A stretch of DNA of 64,000 bases from Bryobacterales bacterium. GTDB lineage: Bacteria; Acidobacteriota; Terriglobia; Bryobacterales; Bryobacteraceae. How positions within the stretch are numbered: position 1 is the first letter of the stretch; the number at the start of each line of letters is the position of its first letter. This document shows, piece by piece, positions 16,042 to 26,105 of this stretch. The position numbers were made by a program, and so were the translations under genes. The stretch spans positions 1-64,000 of the forward strand of contig JAEUQC010000136.1 of the NCBI GenBank assembly GCA_016789905.1, read 5' to 3'. Below the pieces are notes generated by a model, which made no database searches, was not told the DNA's origin, and saw nothing but the letters and a program-made list of their open reading frames with translations.

Positions 16042-17181
16042 CTACCAAATCGTCGCTACAGCCAGCCCTTTGTCGAAGACTTCGGTGTGCAGGGCATACC
16101 CGAAACCCGCCCCCGCCGGCAGCGATATCAGCCCGTCCACCGGCCGCGGATCGCCCGTCAATACCCAGTCCGGCGTCGTCCCACGGTAGATGTCCACGTA
16201 CTCCACAAACGGCGTCATCGAAGGATCGTTCGCCATCTCGAAGTGGTACGTCGCCGCCCCGATCCCGTGGCAGATCAGCTTCGTGTGGTGCGCCCGCGCC
16301 AGCGCCGCGATCTTCCGCAGTCCCGTCACCCCGCCCGCCCGGTAAATGTCCGGCTGCACAATGTCCACGCAGCCTTCTTCGATCAATCTACGAAAGTCTT
16401 CGTAGATGTAGGCGTGCTCCCCGCCGGTCACCATCGTGTTCACCCGCCGCCGGATCTCCCGGTACCCCGCGTAGTCATCGGGCAGCACCGGTTCTTCCAG
16501 CCACGCAATCCCGTACTTCTCCAGCCGGTCGTACATCCGCAGCGTGTAGGGCACATCCCAGGCCATGTAGATATCCAGCGCCAGAAACGCCTCCGGCCCC
16601 AGCACGTCCCGCGCCCGCGCCACTGCCTCCTCGTTCTTCCGCATCCCGGCCTCGCCGTGCGCCGGCCCATAGGGCACCGCGATTTTCATATCCCGAATCC
16701 CATACGCCGCCAGCGCCTCCGGGGCATAGCCGGTGTAGTAGGCCCGCAGTGGCCGCGCCGCCGCGCCCAGCAACTCGTACACCGGACGTCCCAGCAGCTT
16801 GCCTTGCGCGTCCCACAACGCGATGTCGATGCCCGAAAGCGCCGCCTGCGTCGTTCCGCCACGCCCGTAGAAAAGGGAGGCCCGGTATAACTGCTCCTGC
16901 AGCGTCGCCGTCGCAAACACGGATTGGCCCACGGTCATAGCCCGCATCTGCTCATCGATCACCGCCTTCGCCGCCAGGCCTTTCCCGCACCCCACGAACC
17001 CAAACCCGCTCGTGCCGTCCTCCAGCACCACCTCCACCACCGCCGCCGTCATCGGCCCAAACCAACTGGACCTCTTCTCGAAATACTCCGGGTACCCCGA
17101 CATCGGGTTGGCAATGACGGACTCCGATAACCACGACCCCGCCATCGGCGCCGTATGGCACTCCACCTCTCGGATAATCAT
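16042..17181 (-). CDS. Enolase-superfamily sugar-acid dehydratase, L-rhamnonate dehydratase-like
   Basis: About 380 aa from the ATG at 17181, which has AGGAGG four bases upstream; a longer frame from 17205 lacks such a site. The mandelate racemase/muconate lactonizing fold is clear, with metal ligands Asp203 (LALDIYMAWD), Glu229 (AWLEEPVLP) and Glu255 (VTGGEHAY), and the catalytic His305 (LICHGIG). SSWFGPMTAAVVEV and the KIAVPYGPAHGEAGMRKN stretch match the L-rhamnonate dehydratase branch best, so removal of water from a 6-deoxy or related sugar acid is likely. The exact substrate cannot be read from sequence. It is upstream of dnaB on the same strand, a pairing with no obvious functional logic. 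Confidence 0.8.
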   Translation of the reverse strand: MIIREVECHTAPMAGSWLSESVIANPMSGYPEYFEKRSSWFGPMTAAVVEVVLEDGTSGFGFVGCGKGLAAKAVIDEQMRAMTVGQSVFATATLQEQLYRASLFYGRGGTTQAALSGIDIALWDAQGKLLGRPVYELLGAAARPLRAYYTGYAPEALAAYGIRDMKIAVPYGPAHGEAGMRKNEEAVARARDVLGPEAFLALDIYMAWDVPYTLRMYDRLEKYGIAWLEEPVLPDDYAGYREIRRRVNTMVTGGEHAYIYEDFRRLIEEGCVDIVQPDIYRAGGVTGLRKIAALARAHHTKLICHGIGAATYHFEMANDPSMTPFVEYVDIYRGTTPDWVLTGDPRPVDGLISLPAGAGFGYALHTEVFDKGLAVATIW

Positions 17182-17273
17182 TCCGCCTCCTCGCTCTCTC
17201 AGCATCCCACGCCTTCGCCGCCCGCCCCTGTCTCATCCATCCGCTCCCTCGAAATCGGTGTAAATAATGGGTT

Positions 17274-20200
17274 ATGGTCAAACTGTGCTTGTCTGCACTG
17301 CTCGCCGCCGCCTCCGTGTCTGCGCAAGCATACCTGGCAACAATCGCTGGCGCCCCTCCCGCCACGAGCGTGGTGCCTTCCACCGGCTTAGCCGCGTCCT
17401 TCGGTACCCTCACTGGCGCCGTCACGGATGCCTCCGGCAATGTCTACTTTGCCGATACTCGCCAACAGACCATCTTCCGGCTCGAACCCTCCGGCCGCCT
17501 CTTCCGCGCCGTCGGTAACGGCATCGAAGCGGAGTCCCCCGATGGCCCCGCCCTTGCCATCTCCCTTACTCTCAGTGCCGCTCCCATGGCGGTCAATCGC
17601 GCCGGAGAGCTCATTTTCGGCGATGGCTGGCGCATCCGGAAACTCCGCCGCGATGGCCTCGTCGTCACCATCCCTCGCTTCCCCTCCGGCGGCTACCTCA
17701 TCGACACCCTTGCCGTCGATCCCAACGGCGCCATCTTCTACTCCGCCGCGCCCGACAACCGCGTCTACCGCATTGGCCCTGACAACGTAGCCTCCCTCTT
17801 CGCCGGCAATGGCGAAGAGGGGAGCGCCGTGCTCGAAAACGCCCCTGCTACCACTGTCCCGCTGTTCGGCATCACCGCCATCGCCGTTTCTCCCAGCGGC
17901 GCCGTCTATATCGCCGAAGAACGAACCCAGCGGATTCGCGTTGTCGGCACCAATGGCGCCATGCGAACCTTCGCCGGCAATGGCACCCCCGTCGGCGGCG
18001 ATGGAGGCCTGGCCACCGTCGCTGGCTTAGGGGTTCTCCGCTCCCTTGCGGTCCACCCGAATGGCGACCTTTTCCTGGCCTCGTTCGATGGCCGCATCCG
18101 CCGCATCCGCCCCTCTGGCATCATCGAGCAGTTCCTCCATGCCGGCAATTGGTCAATCGCCGGCATCGCCTTTGACTCCACCGGCAACCTCTTCCTCGCC
18201 GATCCCTCGGCCCGCCTCATCCGGCGCACCGATGGCGCCCAGATCACCACCACCGTCGCCGGCGGCGCGCCCTCGCCTGTATATGCCGCCCCGCCCGCCG
18301 CCGTCGCCTCCATCGGCGTCCCCTACTGCGTCGCCGTTTCCCCGTCCGGCGCCGTCACTTTTCTCACGGATCGTTTGTCCCCGGTCCTCCGGCAAATCGG
18401 CGCCGACGGGCGCCTCCGCACCCTGCCGCTCGCCAGGCCGTCCGACCTCGCCTTCGCCGCCCAATTCGCCTTCAGCCAAACCGGCGAACTCTTCGTCGCC
18501 CATAACGACCGCATTTCCCGGCTCACCCCAGATGGCCAACTCGTCCTCGTCGCCGGCGGTTTGGGCGCCGGGTCCGCCGCCGCCGGGCTCCCTGCCTTGC
18601 GCACCCCCATCAACGCCGCCTTCGGCCTCGCCTTCAGCCCCGCCGGCGAGCTCCACTACGCCGATGGAGCGGCCGATACCATCCGCAAAATCGACTCCCT
18701 TGGCATCGTTCGCGATATCCCCATCCCTGTCGCCGAGCGCCCTCGCGAACCCCGCCAACTCGCCTTCGATCCCTTGGGCAACCTCTACTTTGCCGACACG
18801 CGCAACCACCGCGTCCGCCGGGTCGGCCCTGGCGGCCTTGTCGCCACCGTCGCTGGTTCCGGTCAAACCGCTCCGTTCGCCGATCAGGTTGAGGGCCCAA
18901 GGGCAACCGTCGCCTCCCCGGTTGGACTCGCCGCGGACCGTGCCGGAAATCTCTATATTCTTGAGGCCAACCCGCCGCGCGTCCGCGTGCTTCGGCCCTC
19001 CGGCGTCCTCTCCACCGTCACCGCGCCGTCCTTCGGCGCTCCCCCCGCCCAGACGCCGGCCGAGTTCCCCGGTGTCGACGGCGTCTCCGCCATCGCCGTG
19101 GACAACGAGGGCCGCCTTATCCTCACCAACGAACTGCTCGGCAGCCTCATTGCCGTTGTCCGCACATCGCCCGTCCTGGAACTATCCGCCCCGTCTCTGG
19201 TCCTCACCAGCCGTAGCCCCAGTGCCGTGGTCAGCGTCACCTCCTCGCCCGCCGGCGCCGCCGTCCCCAACGCCCTTGCCAGTCCCGGATGGCTATCGGT
19301 CACCCAATCGGCCTCCACCACTCCGGCCGTCCTCCACATTACCGCCGATCCGGCCCGCCTCCCCGCCGGGCGCGCCACCGGCTCCGTCGTTTTGGGTGCC
19401 CGCTCTATCCCTGTTTCCATGGATGTCCTTGAAAGCGGCGCGCCCCGGCTCGATGTGTCCCGGAGCCCCATCCTGCTGCGCGCGAGCGAACGCGTGGCGC
19501 TTTCCATCCGCAACGCCGGCGGCGGGGCGCTCCCCTACCGGCTCTCCGCCAAGGGCGCCCCCTGGCTCAGCGTGTCGCCTTCCGAAGGCCAGGCCTCCGC
19601 CGCCGTCCCAGGCATCGCCATCCTATCCGCCAGCGGCGCGGCCCCAACCGCCATCGATGCCGCTGTCGTCCAGATCATCGCCGAAGGGCAAACCGTCGAA
19701 GTACCCGTCACTCTGCTCTCCAGCGCCGACGCCGCCCGCCCCCGCCTGGCCGCCTCCGGCGTCGCCTTCGCCGCGCTTGCCCTCGGCCCCCCGCCAGCCG
19801 CGCGGACGCTTCGCGTTGCCGGTGAAGGCGCCTTCTCCGTCAGCGCCTCCACCCTCTCCGGCGGCGAATGGCTCCGCGCCGCCGCCGCCGGCCGCTCCGT
19901 CGTGGTCTCCGTCGATCCCAGCGCCCTCTCTCCCGGCGAGTACTTCGGGGAGGTCCGCCTGCTCCCTGCCAGTGGCGGTGCTCCCAGGGTGGCCACCGTG
20001 GCTCTACGCGTCTGGCCGCGCGGCGGCTCCACGCTTTCGCCTGTCTTCGCGCCCTTGGCGCTCACCTTCGCTGGCGCGGCCAAGGTCACCCTTCCGTCGG
20101 AGGACATCCTCCTTCACAATCCACTCCATGAGCCGGTGGCCTTCTCCGTCAACGCTCCCTCCTGGGTCACCGTCGCGCCCGGCCGCGGTCTGCTGCCGCC

Positions 20201-21335
20201 GGGCGCCACCGGGCGTTTCACCGTGCAGGTGGATGGCGACCCCGCCCAGACCCTGCGCCGCGCCGCCGTCAATGTGAGCTTCTCCGATGGCTCCGTCCGC
20301 GCCTTGGAGGTGCTCGCCCTGACGAACCCTCCCGGCTGTGTCAGCCGGCGGCTCTATCCGCAGTTCGTCGCCCTGCCCGCCGAGCGTTCGCTCTTCGCCG
20401 CCCAAGCCGTTCCTGTCGAAGTCCGCGTCACCGATGAGTGCGGTCAACCGGCGCCCGCTTCGGCCTCCGTCTTCGTGCGTCTCTCGACGGGAGAGCCGGA
20501 TATTCAACTCACCCCGGTGGACCACGGTCTTTGGGCGGGCGCCTGGAACCCTGCCCACTCCGCCACTCCGGCCACGCTCTCCGCCGTCGCGGTGTCCGGC
20601 GCGCAGACCGGCCGCGTGGATTATCCGCTCGCCGCCGAAGCGTCTCCCCAAACGCCCCTGTTCCGCCCGGGCGCCATCGTCCACAGCGCCAGCCAGAGCG
20701 GCGACGCCCCGATGGCCCCGGGGACGCTCGTTACGCTGTATGGAGTGAATCTCGCCGCCGCCGTTGGCCAGTCGCCGGGCCTCCCCTTGCCGTCCGTCCT
20801 GGAAGGCACACAGGTGCTGGCCGGCGGCGTCCCCATGCCCTTGTTGTTTGTCAGCCCCAATCAGATCAACGCTCTCCTGCCCCCGGGCCTTCTGGCCGGA
20901 GAGGCTTATCCGGTGGCGGTCCGGCGCGGCGACCGCCAATCGGCGCCGGAACTGCTGCCGATCGCCGCCGCGCAGCCCGGAATTTTTACAGCGAACCAGT
21001 CCGGCAGCGGGCAGGGTGTCGTCCTCGGTCCGGACCAGCTCACGCTGGCCGATGCCGCCAACCCGGCGCCAAAAGGGCAGGCCGTGGTCATCTACGGCAC
21101 CGGTTTCGGCGAAGTGACGGACGTTGGAGGGTTGTCGCAGACGCAACTGCCGGTTGCCGTCACCGCAGGCGGGGTGCCGGCCCGCGTCCTCTTCAGCGGT
21201 CTGACCCCCGGCTTCGCCGGGCTCTATCAGGTGAACGCCATTCTCGGCGAAACCACGCCCTCCGGTGACGCGGTCGCGTTGACGGTTACCGTCAATCAGA
21301 GAGTAAGCAACGTCGTCTCCATTGCAGTACGGTAG
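17274..21335 (+). CDS. Giant exported NHL-repeat protein with TIGR03437-type C-terminus
   Basis: 1353 aa. A signal peptide (MVKLCLSALLAAASVSAQA) precedes roughly a dozen NHL-type propeller repeats (residues about 25-640) with the pattern GNLYFADTRNHRVRRVGPGGLVATVAG, enough for two propellers. From about 650 to 1050 there are several beta-sandwich modules of the BACON/Ig-like kind (for example APSWVTVAPGRGLLPPGATGRFTV). The last 220 residues (GAIVHSASQSG...PGTLVTLYGVNLA...VSPNQINALLP...VIYGTGFG) match the TIGR03437 domain typical of Solibacter-type acidobacteria. It is expected outside the cytoplasm, probably in polysaccharide or protein binding, but no activity is known. It is alone, convergent with the efflux operon. 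Confidence 0.85.
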   Translation: MVKLCLSALLAAASVSAQAYLATIAGAPPATSVVPSTGLAASFGTLTGAVTDASGNVYFADTRQQTIFRLEPSGRLFRAVGNGIEAESPDGPALAISLTLSAAPMAVNRAGELIFGDGWRIRKLRRDGLVVTIPRFPSGGYLIDTLAVDPNGAIFYSAAPDNRVYRIGPDNVASLFAGNGEEGSAVLENAPATTVPLFGITAIAVSPSGAVYIAEERTQRIRVVGTNGAMRTFAGNGTPVGGDGGLATVAGLGVLRSLAVHPNGDLFLASFDGRIRRIRPSGIIEQFLHAGNWSIAGIAFDSTGNLFLADPSARLIRRTDGAQITTTVAGGAPSPVYAAPPAAVASIGVPYCVAVSPSGAVTFLTDRLSPVLRQIGADGRLRTLPLARPSDLAFAAQFAFSQTGELFVAHNDRISRLTPDGQLVLVAGGLGAGSAAAGLPALRTPINAAFGLAFSPAGELHYADGAADTIRKIDSLGIVRDIPIPVAERPREPRQLAFDPLGNLYFADTRNHRVRRVGPGGLVATVAGSGQTAPFADQVEGPRATVASPVGLAADRAGNLYILEANPPRVRVLRPSGVLSTVTAPSFGAPPAQTPAEFPGVDGVSAIAVDNEGRLILTNELLGSLIAVVRTSPVLELSAPSLVLTSRSPSAVVSVTSSPAGAAVPNALASPGWLSVTQSASTTPAVLHITADPARLPAGRATGSVVLGARSIPVSMDVLESGAPRLDVSRSPILLRASERVALSIRNAGGGALPYRLSAKGAPWLSVSPSEGQASAAVPGIAILSASGAAPTAIDAAVVQIIAEGQTVEVPVTLLSSADAARPRLAASGVAFAALALGPPPAARTLRVAGEGAFSVSASTLSGGEWLRAAAAGRSVVVSVDPSALSPGEYFGEVRLLPASGGAPRVATVALRVWPRGGSTLSPVFAPLALTFAGAAKVTLPSEDILLHNPLHEPVAFSVNAPSWVTVAPGRGLLPPGATGRFTVQVDGDPAQTLRRAAVNVSFSDGSVRALEVLALTNPPGCVSRRLYPQFVALPAERSLFAAQAVPVEVRVTDECGQPAPASASVFVRLSTGEPDIQLTPVDHGLWAGAWNPAHSATPATLSAVAVSGAQTGRVDYPLAAEASPQTPLFRPGAIVHSASQSGDAPMAPGTLVTLYGVNLAAAVGQSPGLPLPSVLEGTQVLAGGVPMPLLFVSPNQINALLPPGLLAGEAYPVAVRRGDRQSAPELLPIAAAQPGIFTANQSGSGQGVVLGPDQLTLADAANPAPKGQAVVIYGTGFGEVTDVGGLSQTQLPVAVTAGGVPARVLFSGLTPGFAGLYQVNAILGETTPSGDAVALTVTVNQRVSNVVSIAVR

Positions 21336-21368
21336 CTCCGCGCGGACTCGTCCGTGCTTGCGGCGGCT

Positions 21369-24300
21369 CTATCTGATGCTGATCTTGTACGTCTCCAGCG
21401 TCTCTCCCTTGGCCTGCTCCAGGCGTGCCGTGGCTTTGTTGTACTCAAGTTGCGCCACCACCAGCCGGCGCCGGGATTCTAGCATCTCGTTCTGCCGCGT
21501 CAGCACGAAGAAGTTGGTGGACTCCCCGGTCTGGAACAGCCGCAATTCGCTGTCGAGCTTTTCCTGCGCCGCCTTCACCGCCGCCTCCGCCGCCGTGATC
21601 CGTTGCCGCGACGCCTGCAGGCTCTGCAGCGCGTTACGCACCTGCATGTCGATGATCTGCTCAACCCGGGTCTTCTCCAGGTTCAGCCGCTTATCGGCGA
21701 TCTGTGTTTGCGCCAGGTTGGCTTGCGCCGTCTGGTTCCGCAGATTCAGGTCGAACTGCACCCCCACTTGCACCGACGGGAACCGCGCTCCGAACAGGCT
21801 CTGCAACGCCTGTCCATAGCCACCAATCAGGAAGCCGGGAAGCGCCCCGAAACTCGGCGGCTGCAGCGGCGGCAGGCCCGCCCCCGCGCTCAGCCGGTTC
21901 AGCCGGTCGTAGAGCGGTCCATTGGAGGCGCTGAACGGGTTGTCCCCGGTCACTACAGCACCGGCCAGGCCGCTGCTTACAAACGCCCCCACCACGTTTA
22001 CCTGCGGCTTCAACTGGTCGCGGTTGAACCGGCTCTGCACCTCGTTCACTTCCCGCCGCTGCGCCACTTGCTTCAACTCCGGGCGCTTGCCGATGGCAGT
22101 CCTCACGGAATCGGCCAGCGGCTCCAACTCGGCCTGCGCCACCGGCATCTTGTCGGTGGGGATGATCTCGTCCTTCCAGATGTCGCTATCCCGCGCCGGG
22201 CTGAGCAGCATCTTCAGGCCGTTCTCGATGGTGTTCAAGGCGTCCAGGTTGGCGTAGTAGGTGTCCTTGCGCCGTTCGAGTTCAGATTGCGACGCGGGAA
22301 GTTCCACCGGCGCGAGCGTCCCGGCCTCAATCTGCCGTCTCGTGCGGGCCAGTTGCTCATCGCTGAGCTTAACGCCCTCGGTGGCCACTTCCACCGCCTG
22401 GCGCGCCGCGGCCAGGTCCCAGTAGGTCTGCTCCACGCGGCTGATCACATCAATCGCCCGCATCTCCAAGTCCAGCTCAGAGACTCCAATCTGCTTGGCG
22501 CGGATCTTGACCTGCGCCCGGTCAAAGTCGATCTCCCGGTTCCGCAGCAGCGGCAGTGTGGCGCCAATCGTAAGCCGCGAATTAACGTTCGGATTCAGGC
22601 TCACAAAGGGGTTGTTTGTATTGGTGCGGGCATTGTCGAAGCCCGCATTGAAGCTCAGTCCCCGCCACGGGGTGCGGCCCAACAGGCTGAAGTTGTTGTT
22701 GACGTAGTCCTCCGTCAGCTTCCCGGTGGCCGCTTGCAGCGCCGATGCCGCCGGCGTGTTCCGCTTCTCATACGAAGGGTTGTAGCGGAAGATCGGGTCG
22801 AAGGCGCCCTTGGAGGCATTGAGCAACTGGCGCTGGGTGTCGATGTTGGTCCGTTCGATCTCAATCTCCAGATTGTTGCGCAGCGCGATCTCGGTGGCCT
22901 CCTTCAGCGTCAACGGGCGGCGGCTTGCGGTGACGCCGACGCGCGCCGTGTCAAGAACGGTTTGGGCCTGCACGGCGGGGGCGAGCAGCGCCAGCAGCAC
23001 CATGGCGGCCGGGGCCCATTTGCCGCCGGTCAGCAGGCGGCGGATGCGGCTGAAGAGCTGGTAGTGGCCCAGGTCATCGAACAGCGAATAGGCGACCGGG
23101 GTCACCAGCAGTGTCAGCAGCAGGCAAAGGGTTTGACCGCCGATGACGACGATGGCCACCGTGCGGCGTGTGCCCGCGCCCGCACCAGTGCCAAGCGCCA
23201 GCGGCAACATGCCCGCCACCAGCGCCGCCGTAGTCATCAGAATCGGCCGTAGCCGGTCTTCGCAGCCATGGAAGATGGCGTCCAAGCGCGAGAGGCCCTC
23301 CCGGCGCAGGCTCTTGATGTGATCGAGCTGCAAAATGGAGTTCTTCTTCACGATGCCGAAGAGCACCAGGATGCCCACCGAGCTATAGATGACCGAGAAG
23401 TTCTCCTTCATCACCATCAGCGAGAGCACGGCGAACGGCACCGACAGCGGGAGGCTAAGCAGAATGGTCACTGGATCGATGAAGCTCTCAAACTGCGCCG
23501 CCAGGATCATGTACATGAACGTGATGGAGAGCAGGAACGCGAAAACGAACCCGACCATGGCGCGGCCCAGTTCCTTGGTCCGGCCGATGGTGCCCGTTCT
23601 GTATTGGGGAGCGAGGTCCATGGATTTGACGGTCTCCTCTGTGATCTTCAGTACCTCGGAGAGGGACTGGCCGCCGACGACGCTGGCCGAGATCATGATC
23701 TGCCGCTGCCGGTTCCGGCGGTCTATATTGATGGGGCCGGTGGATTCCTGCAGCGAGGCGACGTTGGCGAGCGAGACGTTGCCCACCTTGCTGGAAGGGA
23801 CGTAGAGCCGGCTCATGGCGTCGGGCGATTGGCGGAACTCCCGGGTGACGCGGAGGCCCACGTCATAGCGGTCGTCCCCTTCGCGATAGGTGGTCACTTG
23901 TTCGTCACCGGCCACCAGCGTGCGGATGGCGGTGGCGATGGAGGCGACGTTCACTCCAAGCTCGGAGGCGCGGTCCCGGTTGATGCGGACGCGCACTTCC
24001 GGCTTGCCGGCTTCATAGCTGCTTTCGATATCGACAACGCCGGGCGTGTCTTGCAAGCGGTTAACGAGGGTTTGGGCGTACTTGTCGAGTTGTTCCAGGT
24101 CCGGACCGTTGAGGATGTACTGGAAGTCGCGATTGGGTCCGGCGCCCTGAATGACCGAGGGAAGCTGCACGGAGATGACGAGGTCCTTGTATTTGCGCAT
24201 CATCTCGCGCGCCTGATCCATGATCTGGAACTGGGTGGCCTCGCGGTCCTTGGTGTCGACGAGGGTGACGAGGACGCTGCCGCGGTCCACCTGCTGGCGC

Positions 24301-26102
24301 GAGTCGGACCCGATCAAGGTGAGGAGGCTTTTGACGCCGGGAAGGGTCTTCAGATCGGCCTCGATGCCGCGCAGAACGCCATCGGTGCCATCGAGCGAGG
24401 ACCCGGCGGGCATGCGGATAGTGATCTCGAACTCGCTCTGGTCGTCCTGGGGCAGGAAGTCGATGCCGACGCGCTTAAAGATGGGGCCAGTGGTTAGCAC
24501 GGTGGCGATAGCGAGCACGACGATGACCCAACGGTGGCGCATGGACCACATGAGCAGCTTTTGGTATGGCAGGTCCACGACGCGGAAGATCCAGGTCTCC
24601 TTGGAGGCGTGCGGGTTGTGATTCTCCGGAAGCTTCAGGAACCGGCCGCAGAGCATGGGGGTGAGCGTGAAGCTGACCAGAAGCGAGACCATGATGGCGA
24701 AGGCGGCGGTGAAGCCGAAGCTCGACATGAAGCGGCCGACGATGCCGGTCATGAAGGCCACCGGGAGGAAGACGACGGCGAGCGAAAGCGTTGTGGCAAG
24801 CACGGCCAGGCCAATGTCGCGGGTGCCTTCGATGGCGGCCTGGACCGGCGGCAGGTTCTTCTCTTCCATGAACCGGAAGATGTTCTCGAGCACGACGATG
24901 GCGTCGTCGATGACGATGCCGACCATGAGCGTCAGGGCGAGCATGGTGATCTGGTTGAGCGTGAAGCCCATCAGGTTGAGCAGCGTGTAGGTGGCGATGA
25001 TGGAGGTGGGGATGGCGATGCCGGCGATGAGCGTGGAGCGCCAGTTGCGCATGAAGATAAGGACGACGATGCCGGCCAGAACGCCGCCGAGGATGAGGTG
25101 CTCCTGCACGGCTTCAAACGAGGCCTTGATGAAGCCGGACTGGTCTCCGACGTAGGCGATCTGGAGGTCGCTTGGAAGGCCCGGGCGGAGCTCCTCGACG
25201 CGTTCTTTGATACGGTCGATGATTTCAAGCGTGTTGGTGCCGGCCTGTTTGCGGATCTGGAGCACGACGGCCTCCTTGCCGTCCAGGCGGGCCGAGGAGC
25301 GAGTCTCCTTGTAGCCATCCTCGACGCTGCCGATGTCCTTGACGCGGATGGGGGCGCCCGAGTTGGCGACGATGAGTTCGCCGAAGTCGGCGGGTTTCAG
25401 GATGCGGCCGAGGGTCCGGACGCTGAGTTCGCGGGCGCCCTGATCGAGCCGGCCGCCGGGGACTTCGATGTTCTGGGCGGCGATGGAGCCGCGGACCTGA
25501 TCGATGTTGAGGCCGTAGCTATACATCTTCTGGCCATCAAGCCAGATCTGGATTTGGCGTTCGCGTTCGCCGATGAAGCGGATCTGGCCGACGCCGTTAA
25601 TGGTCTCGATGTCTTTCTTGATCCGGTCGTCGACGAGCTTGGTGATCTCGCGGAGGTCGCGGTTGGCGCTGACGACGATGTTGATAATGGGGCTGGCGTC
25701 GGTGGCGAGTTTTTCGACGACGGGCGGTTCGGCGTCGTTGGGCAACTGGCCGAGGATGGTGGAGACCTTATCGCGGACTTCCTGGGCGGCGATTTCGGCG
25801 TCCTTATCGAGGACGAAGGTGATGATGACGCGCGAGAGGCCTTCGGCGGACATGGACTGGAGTTCGTCGATGCCGCTGACAGTGTTGACGGCTTCTTCGA
25901 TGCGTTTGGAGAGCTGGGTTTCGACCTCTTCGGGCGAGGCGCCGCGGAGCGTGGTGGTGACGGTGACGATGGGGAACTCGACTTTGGGGAAGAGATCCAC
26001 CCCGAGTTTGCGATAGGCATCGAGGCCGAGCACGACGAGCATCAGGATGAGCATCGTCGCGAAAACGGGCCGTTTTATGCAGATTTCGGCTAGTTTTTGC
26101 AT
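21369..26102 (-). CDS. RND efflux pump fused to TolC-like outer-membrane factor
   Basis: 1577 aa, where an RND pump is normally about 1040. Residues 1-1030 are a HAE1/AcrB-type inner-membrane pump: ICIKRPVFATMLILMLVVLG start, VEFPIVTVTT porter region, and the helix-4 proton relay GIVIDDAIVVLENI with Asp399/Asp400. Residues about 1060-1577 are a TolC-like factor (LTLKEATEIALRNNLEIEIER and the long helical repeats ending LEYNKATARLEQAKGETL). Between them lies AAMVLLALLAPAVQAQ (about 1032-1047), which looks like a signal peptide with cleavage after Ala1046. The pump and exit duct may thus be made as one chain and then cut. Downstream in the operon of the TetR and membrane-fusion genes; it expels lipophilic or drug-like molecules. 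Confidence 0.88.
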   Translation of the reverse strand: MQKLAEICIKRPVFATMLILMLVVLGLDAYRKLGVDLFPKVEFPIVTVTTTLRGASPEEVETQLSKRIEEAVNTVSGIDELQSMSAEGLSRVIITFVLDKDAEIAAQEVRDKVSTILGQLPNDAEPPVVEKLATDASPIINIVVSANRDLREITKLVDDRIKKDIETINGVGQIRFIGERERQIQIWLDGQKMYSYGLNIDQVRGSIAAQNIEVPGGRLDQGARELSVRTLGRILKPADFGELIVANSGAPIRVKDIGSVEDGYKETRSSARLDGKEAVVLQIRKQAGTNTLEIIDRIKERVEELRPGLPSDLQIAYVGDQSGFIKASFEAVQEHLILGGVLAGIVVLIFMRNWRSTLIAGIAIPTSIIATYTLLNLMGFTLNQITMLALTLMVGIVIDDAIVVLENIFRFMEEKNLPPVQAAIEGTRDIGLAVLATTLSLAVVFLPVAFMTGIVGRFMSSFGFTAAFAIMVSLLVSFTLTPMLCGRFLKLPENHNPHASKETWIFRVVDLPYQKLLMWSMRHRWVIVVLAIATVLTTGPIFKRVGIDFLPQDDQSEFEITIRMPAGSSLDGTDGVLRGIEADLKTLPGVKSLLTLIGSDSRQQVDRGSVLVTLVDTKDREATQFQIMDQAREMMRKYKDLVISVQLPSVIQGAGPNRDFQYILNGPDLEQLDKYAQTLVNRLQDTPGVVDIESSYEAGKPEVRVRINRDRASELGVNVASIATAIRTLVAGDEQVTTYREGDDRYDVGLRVTREFRQSPDAMSRLYVPSSKVGNVSLANVASLQESTGPINIDRRNRQRQIMISASVVGGQSLSEVLKITEETVKSMDLAPQYRTGTIGRTKELGRAMVGFVFAFLLSITFMYMILAAQFESFIDPVTILLSLPLSVPFAVLSLMVMKENFSVIYSSVGILVLFGIVKKNSILQLDHIKSLRREGLSRLDAIFHGCEDRLRPILMTTAALVAGMLPLALGTGAGAGTRRTVAIVVIGGQTLCLLLTLLVTPVAYSLFDDLGHYQLFSRIRRLLTGGKWAPAAMVLLALLAPAVQAQTVLDTARVGVTASRRPLTLKEATEIALRNNLEIEIERTNIDTQRQLLNASKGAFDPIFRYNPSYEKRNTPAASALQAATGKLTEDYVNNNFSLLGRTPWRGLSFNAGFDNARTNTNNPFVSLNPNVNSRLTIGATLPLLRNREIDFDRAQVKIRAKQIGVSELDLEMRAIDVISRVEQTYWDLAAARQAVEVATEGVKLSDEQLARTRRQIEAGTLAPVELPASQSELERRKDTYYANLDALNTIENGLKMLLSPARDSDIWKDEIIPTDKMPVAQAELEPLADSVRTAIGKRPELKQVAQRREVNEVQSRFNRDQLKPQVNVVGAFVSSGLAGAVVTGDNPFSASNGPLYDRLNRLSAGAGLPPLQPPSFGALPGFLIGGYGQALQSLFGARFPSVQVGVQFDLNLRNQTAQANLAQTQIADKRLNLEKTRVEQIIDMQVRNALQSLQASRQRITAAEAAVKAAQEKLDSELRLFQTGESTNFFVLTRQNEMLESRRRLVVAQLEYNKATARLEQAKGETLETYKISIR

Positions 26103-26105
26103 GAG

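Noticed and set aside
21340-21357. Hairpin between the NHL-repeat gene and the RND-TolC gene
   Set aside because: Only about six base pairs with a G-U pair and no T tract, so too weak to list as a terminator.
21000-24000. Replication origin at the skew switch
   Set aside because: No dnaA, dnaN or cluster of DnaA-box-like sequences was noticed, and the region is fully coding. An inversion edge explains the change as well, so no origin is annotated.
24534-26093. Long plus-strand frame of about 519 codons antisense to the RND pump
   Set aside because: Its product is dominated by Asp, Gly, Val and His in a pattern that mirrors the pump codons on the other strand. No domain is seen, and the pump frame is unmistakable.
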